DNA of 64,000 nucleotides from assembly GCA_036320915.1 (NCBI GenBank), contig JAXBDG010000004.1:806001-870000 (forward strand), given 5' to 3'. Source of the DNA: Linnemannia elongata. Taxonomy: Eukaryota; Mortierellomycota; Mortierellomycetes; Mortierellales; Mortierellaceae. Both the position numbers and the translations under genes were made by a program. Of this stretch, positions 60,601 to 64,000 are shown one piece after another (the stretch's first letter is position 1; each line of letters starts with the position of its first letter). The notes under the pieces are model-generated. The model did no database searches, had not been told where the DNA came from, and saw only the letters and a program-made list of their open reading frames with translations.

Positions 60601-62552
60601 TGGACCACTCGGAAAAGAGAGGCAAATCAGGAAGTGCTTTGCTCGCACCTACCCCAGTTGTGGCAGGATCGGTCGTGGTGGGCTCCAACAGCGGAAGCAG
60701 CCGCAGCTCAAGCACGACTGTGCCTCTGCCCAAGGATATTCTTCAGACTTTCGACTTTTCCGATCTGAACGTCCCAGAGGTCACAGCCCTCATCAAGAAG
60801 AAGCTGTTTGACACGGAGCATCTTCTCAAGAGATGGCAGCGGGAATGCAAGAACCTCAAGGAAAAGTACAACCGTGCTTCGGCCGAGGCCCACGAGAAGA
60901 TTGCCTTCCGAAACTTCAAGGTGGACGACCTGACTTTGTTCTTGCCTACAAGGAACTCGATCTCCAAGCCTTGGGCTGCGTTCAACATCAATTTCCCGCA
61001 CTACTTTTTGCAGATGACACCATCCATGTCGAACCAGCTGCGGAACCGAGAATGGATTGTTGCCAGGATCACGTCCATTACAGAGGCCGTTGTCGACAAG
61101 CGCTTGGCAGCCGAAGCGGCAGCAACGGAGGACGAGGCCGGAGGAACATCATCCAGCTCGAATGCTGTGTCTGCTCACAATCCCTTTGGCCTTGCAGATG
61201 GTGTCAAGTATTATTTGCTGGATGCGACGAGCTGGAACGGATACCAAAGTCACAGCCACGGTCATGGAAAGTCATCCTCGTACCATTCAAGTAGCGGGCG
61301 CGAGAGTAGCAGCAGCAGTAGCAAACTGCGACATCACTCTTCCACCTCGGCTTTGAACGAGTCATCATCTTCTTCTAGACGCGACCACGAGCGGACCCGA
61401 GACAGGAAAGAGCGAGAGCATGATTCTGAACGTCGCAAGCACCGCGAACAGGGGGATATTCAGGACGACGAATCTACGACTCGGTTGAAGACTCTAGCTG
61501 AAGACCAGGAGGATGATACTTCGTCTGTTCGTGGCAAGAAAGGGACGACGACTATTGAGGCTGCTCCTTCCAAGACCCCCAGCGCCAACCCTTCTCTTTT
61601 GAGTTTGCTCCAGCCCGGCGGCGGAAGTGCACAGAGTTTTGCTGCAGGCGAAAGTCTAGCTAGTTCATCGTCTGCAGCGACTTTGGCGTCAACATTGCCG
61701 TCATCGTCGACGCCTACCCCTGGAGGAGCTTTTGCAGTTGATATCCACAAGATTCCCGGTCATCAAGCTACTAAGCTTCGCCGACCCGACTCGATGCACT
61801 TTGATCCGACAGCTTCCTCGGTCCAAGAGAGTTTGACGACCGCTCATCTGCCTCCAACAAACCCTTCTGGAATATCTGGAGCAGGAAATCGTTCATCGCT
61901 GGGGGCCTCCATCTCTGGTTCAGCACCGATTTCGATTCCTTATCAGTCAGCTGCAACGAATGCCCTCCGCGCGATTTCGAGCTCTGTTGGCAGCACTGGA
62001 TCGGGAGGTTCAGGATCAATTTCCTCACTGCTAGCTCAACAACTAGGGGGCAGCGGTGGTGGAAGTGGCTCGGCGACAACGGCGCTGGCCACCAACAGCC
62101 CTCCTCGGCCAATGTTGTTGTCGTCTTCGCCCCACAAGATCGGAGTGTCGGTTGTTTCAGCGATGGGTACGACTGTGAGTGTCAGTAACACGACTGCGAC
62201 TGGCACGTCAGTCTCTACACATGGCCACAGTCACGGACATGGACCGGGCAGCCCACAAGGAGGATCGTCGCCCAACCTTGGGTCGTCTTCGGGAATGTTT
62301 GGGTCCTCATCGAGCGTGCCCGTTCACCCGAGTCGTCTTAGCACCAGCAGCAACCGGGATGACCTGGAGCAATTTGCAGTGTTTGCTACAGATGAGGATC
62401 AGGAGGAAGAGGATCGAGAACAGCAGCGTCAGCGTCAACAACAACAGCAACAACAGCAGCAACAGCAGCAGCAGCAGTCGCATCGAGGTGGATTCAATAG
62501 AACTTCATCCTCCACTTCTACCTGGCATGGCCATCCTGCTGGAGGCTTGTAA
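54612..62552 (+). CDS. ATG11: ATG11/FIP200-type autophagy scaffold protein
   Basis: Eight exons, 54612-54676, 55173-55302, 56371-56714, 56813-56890, 56985-57218, 57319-57401, 57497-59022 and 59136-62552, give 1958 residues. The N terminus has a ubiquitin-like fold (MKLYRAETGKRVV, then ILMTSDGLQLK and DEYTIMVYNREV). A helical ATG17-like region follows, and then long heptad-rich coiled coil, roughly residues 640-1230 with gaps. The conserved ATG11/claw domain lies at about 1355-1525 (DLNVPEVTALIKKKL, FKVDDLTLFLPTRN, WAAFNINFPHYFL, REWIVARITSI, VKYYLLDATSW). The protein organises the Atg1/ULK1 kinase complex and binds cargo receptors at the vacuole or phagophore. Unlike described relatives, which end at the claw, about 430 Ser/His/Gly-rich residues and a polyglutamine run follow. 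Intron 2 is 1068 bp, far longer than introns 3-7 (94-113 bp). Confidence 0.93.
62421..62477 (+). repeat. CAG/CAA repeat encoding polyglutamine
   Basis: Mixed CAG and CAA codons encode a Gln run interrupted by Arg near the C terminus of the ATG11/FIP200 protein. Confidence 0.9.
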
Positions 62553-62996
62553 ATAGACACCCCTTTTTTCGCCAAGGTTTACTTTATCATTTTTTTTCTT
62601 TTTTTTTTTCGGTTGTTTGCATCAATAAACATCCCCACCGGACACTCGAACGTTGTTGATCTTTACTTATCATCAAAGGGAATACCTTCCTTCACCCCAA
62701 GAGAAGATGGATGTCCGACGAAAGGGTCGGTCCCTTTTCAGGCACCACCTTTGGTTCCTTAATAGCGCTTCAATCGTTCCGTGCCACAGTGCGTGTAGTC
62801 TTCAGGTTTTCAGTGTATGATTGTGTGAAGGTCTTTGGGACTGGCGTATTCTCTCGCTCGTTGATTGATTGCGGTGGTGTGAAGTATCAGATCAGTCATA
62901 AAATTCACACGCTCCGAATCACGATATTTCACCATTGGTTTCTCAGTCTCTCTTGTCTCTTCACTTTTCTCCTTCTCAACCCTTCATTCTCCCCAC
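62553..62996. other. Intergenic between ATG11 and the F-box-like gene
   Basis: Contains the ATG11 AATAAA and a short leader that turns pyrimidine-rich after 62935. No other gene seen. Confidence 0.6.
62624..62629 (+). terminator. Polyadenylation-like signal of ATG11
   Basis: AATAAA 72 bp after the stop codon, following a T-rich run. Confidence 0.55.
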
Positions 62997-64000
62997 ATGC
63001 AACAACAACAACAACAGCGACATCCGCTCGAGATTCCCGAAACACTCGCCCTCGTTGGGTCCTTTCTTCACCTATGGAACCCCATCCATCCGTCCGTCGC
63101 CAGAGTTCGTTTCGAACCCAAGACCCTCGCAACCTGCATCCGGGTCTCCAAGCTTTGGCACAAGACTCTCTTGCCAATCCTATGGGCAGGGTACTGGTCA
63201 TACATTCCCGAGATGCGGGACATACCAGCAGCAATACTTCACCACAACAGTCATCACCTCAGGATTTTGTACTTGAGTCGATTTACTGTAGGAGATGTCG
63301 ACTTGACGCAAATCAACTGCACCAGCCTTCTTGACCTTGACATCTACGTGGAGGAAGCCGGGAAGGGATCAGGGGAAGGAGGAGGAGAAGGGGTAATACC
63401 ACTACTGCCCGTGAAGCAACTTCTCCGGTCGAACCGTCAACTCAGGACCCTAAACTGGACTGGAGTTGGAAACCCTTCGCCTTTGTTGGATGCCGATGAC
63501 TTTGCAGGACTTGTAGGTCTCAAGAACCTTACCGTGGACAATTGGGATGTCTCTAATGGACGACTGGGGATGGTCTTGAGAAACGTTGCAGGATCACTGA
63601 AGGAGCTTGCGATTGAGAGGATGTACAACGTCGAGCCGATGTTCCTCAATTCTGAAGAGTTCATGCTGGACCGACTTGAGTCGCTTGTATGGGTAGGTGG
63701 TGAAGGTGACAACGGAGATAAATCTCTGTCAGACTTAGTCAAACGGAGTCCCAGGCTCAAGACGCTTGTGTCATTTGCGAAGCACAGTGACGGAGGTTTA
63801 CGACGTCTTGCCGAAACTCTCGGAACCTCTTGTCCTGACTTTGAGTCCCTGGAGCTTCATGAAGTCCTGCAGACCCAGGAACTGGAGACTCTCATCCGAT
63901 ACTGTTCACCCGGTCGACCTCAACTTCGTAAGCTACGCTTTGCGGTCCAGAGTCTAGAGGACGGCGATTATCAAGGCCTTGTTGCAGCCATTCTCCGACA
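62997..64000 (+). CDS. F-box/leucine-rich-repeat-like protein, 3' end beyond window
   Basis: One open frame from the ATG at 62997 runs without a stop to the window edge (334 codons). It begins with six Gln codons, then HPLEIPETLALVGSFL, which fits a degenerate F-box. TCIRVSKLWHKTLLPILW follows, typical of the second half of fungal F-box domains. Downstream, Leu-rich segments recur about every 25-30 residues (LRILYLSRF, LLDLDIYV, LRTLNWTGV, LKNLTVDNW, LKELAIERM, LKTLVSF, FESLELHEV), suggesting an irregular LRR array. By family it would be a substrate adaptor of an SCF ubiquitin ligase, but the F-box is weak. Such genes form large families in Mortierella-type fungi. No introns are seen so far. 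Confidence 0.82.
   Translation, partial: MQQQQQQRHPLEIPETLALVGSFLHLWNPIHPSVARVRFEPKTLATCIRVSKLWHKTLLPILWAGYWSYIPEMRDIPAAILHHNSHHLRILYLSRFTVGDVDLTQINCTSLLDLDIYVEEAGKGSGEGGGEGVIPLLPVKQLLRSNRQLRTLNWTGVGNPSPLLDADDFAGLVGLKNLTVDNWDVSNGRLGMVLRNVAGSLKELAIERMYNVEPMFLNSEEFMLDRLESLVWVGGEGDNGDKSLSDLVKRSPRLKTLVSFAKHSDGGLRRLAETLGTSCPDFESLELHEVLQTQELETLIRYCSPGRPQLRKLRFAVQSLEDGDYQGLVAAILR

Overview
The window is nuclear DNA of a filamentous fungus, most likely an early-diverging one such as a Mortierella-type species. The lineage is an inference. It rests on spliceosomal introns (mostly 75-300 bp, GT-AG) in most genes, strand-asymmetric polypyrimidine leaders, a Na,K-ATPase-like (type IIC) P-type ATPase, an F-box/leucine-rich protein of the kind expanded in these fungi, and a large ATG11/FIP200 scaffold. 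I see no operons, rRNA, tRNA, CRISPR arrays or intact transposons.

Layout: (1) 1-1879, minus: a seven-helix membrane protein that runs off the left edge. (2) 1880-13792: 11.9 kb without a convincing gene, full of polypyrimidine and microsatellite DNA. Its right part is probably the leader and a 5' UTR intron of the next gene. (3) 13793-16256, plus: a two-finger C2H2 transcription factor. (4) 18069-20375, plus: acetyl-CoA synthetase. (5) 21981-24652, plus: a phenol-hydroxylase-like FAD monooxygenase. (6) 25338-26152, plus: a secreted CAP/PR-1 protein, tail to tail with (7) 26727-29180, minus: an intronless SUN-domain nuclear-envelope protein. (8) 29836-32602 and 33678-36014, minus: a tandem pair of secreted, probably GPI-anchored aspartic proteases with nearly identical exon structure. 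(9) 37163-38202, minus: mitochondrial inner membrane peptidase IMP1, divergent from 38518-39274, plus: ATP synthase subunit k. The two share a 315-bp promoter. (10) 39838-43414, minus: the P-type ATPase. (11) 43415-47412: 4 kb with one weak candidate small gene. (12) 47413-50902, plus: a NIPA-type Mg2+ transporter. (13) 51958-53208, plus: a FAXDC2/ERG25-like sterol C-4 methyl oxidase. (14) 54612-62552, plus: the ATG11/FIP200 autophagy scaffold. (15) 62997-right edge, plus: a partial F-box/LRR-like gene.

Genes were rebuilt by joining reading frames at GT-AG junctions that preserve frame and restore recognised family motifs. All exon coordinates were counted by hand and have no transcript support. 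The genes do not form one pathway. The clearest functional links are the divergent mitochondrial pair and the duplicated proteases. The observations most worth following up are the P-type ATPase with altered cation-site residues, the long low-complexity tail after the ATG11 claw domain, the ORF inside the ATP-synthase-k intron, the His-rich loop in the NIPA transporter, and the 11.9-kb gene-poor block.
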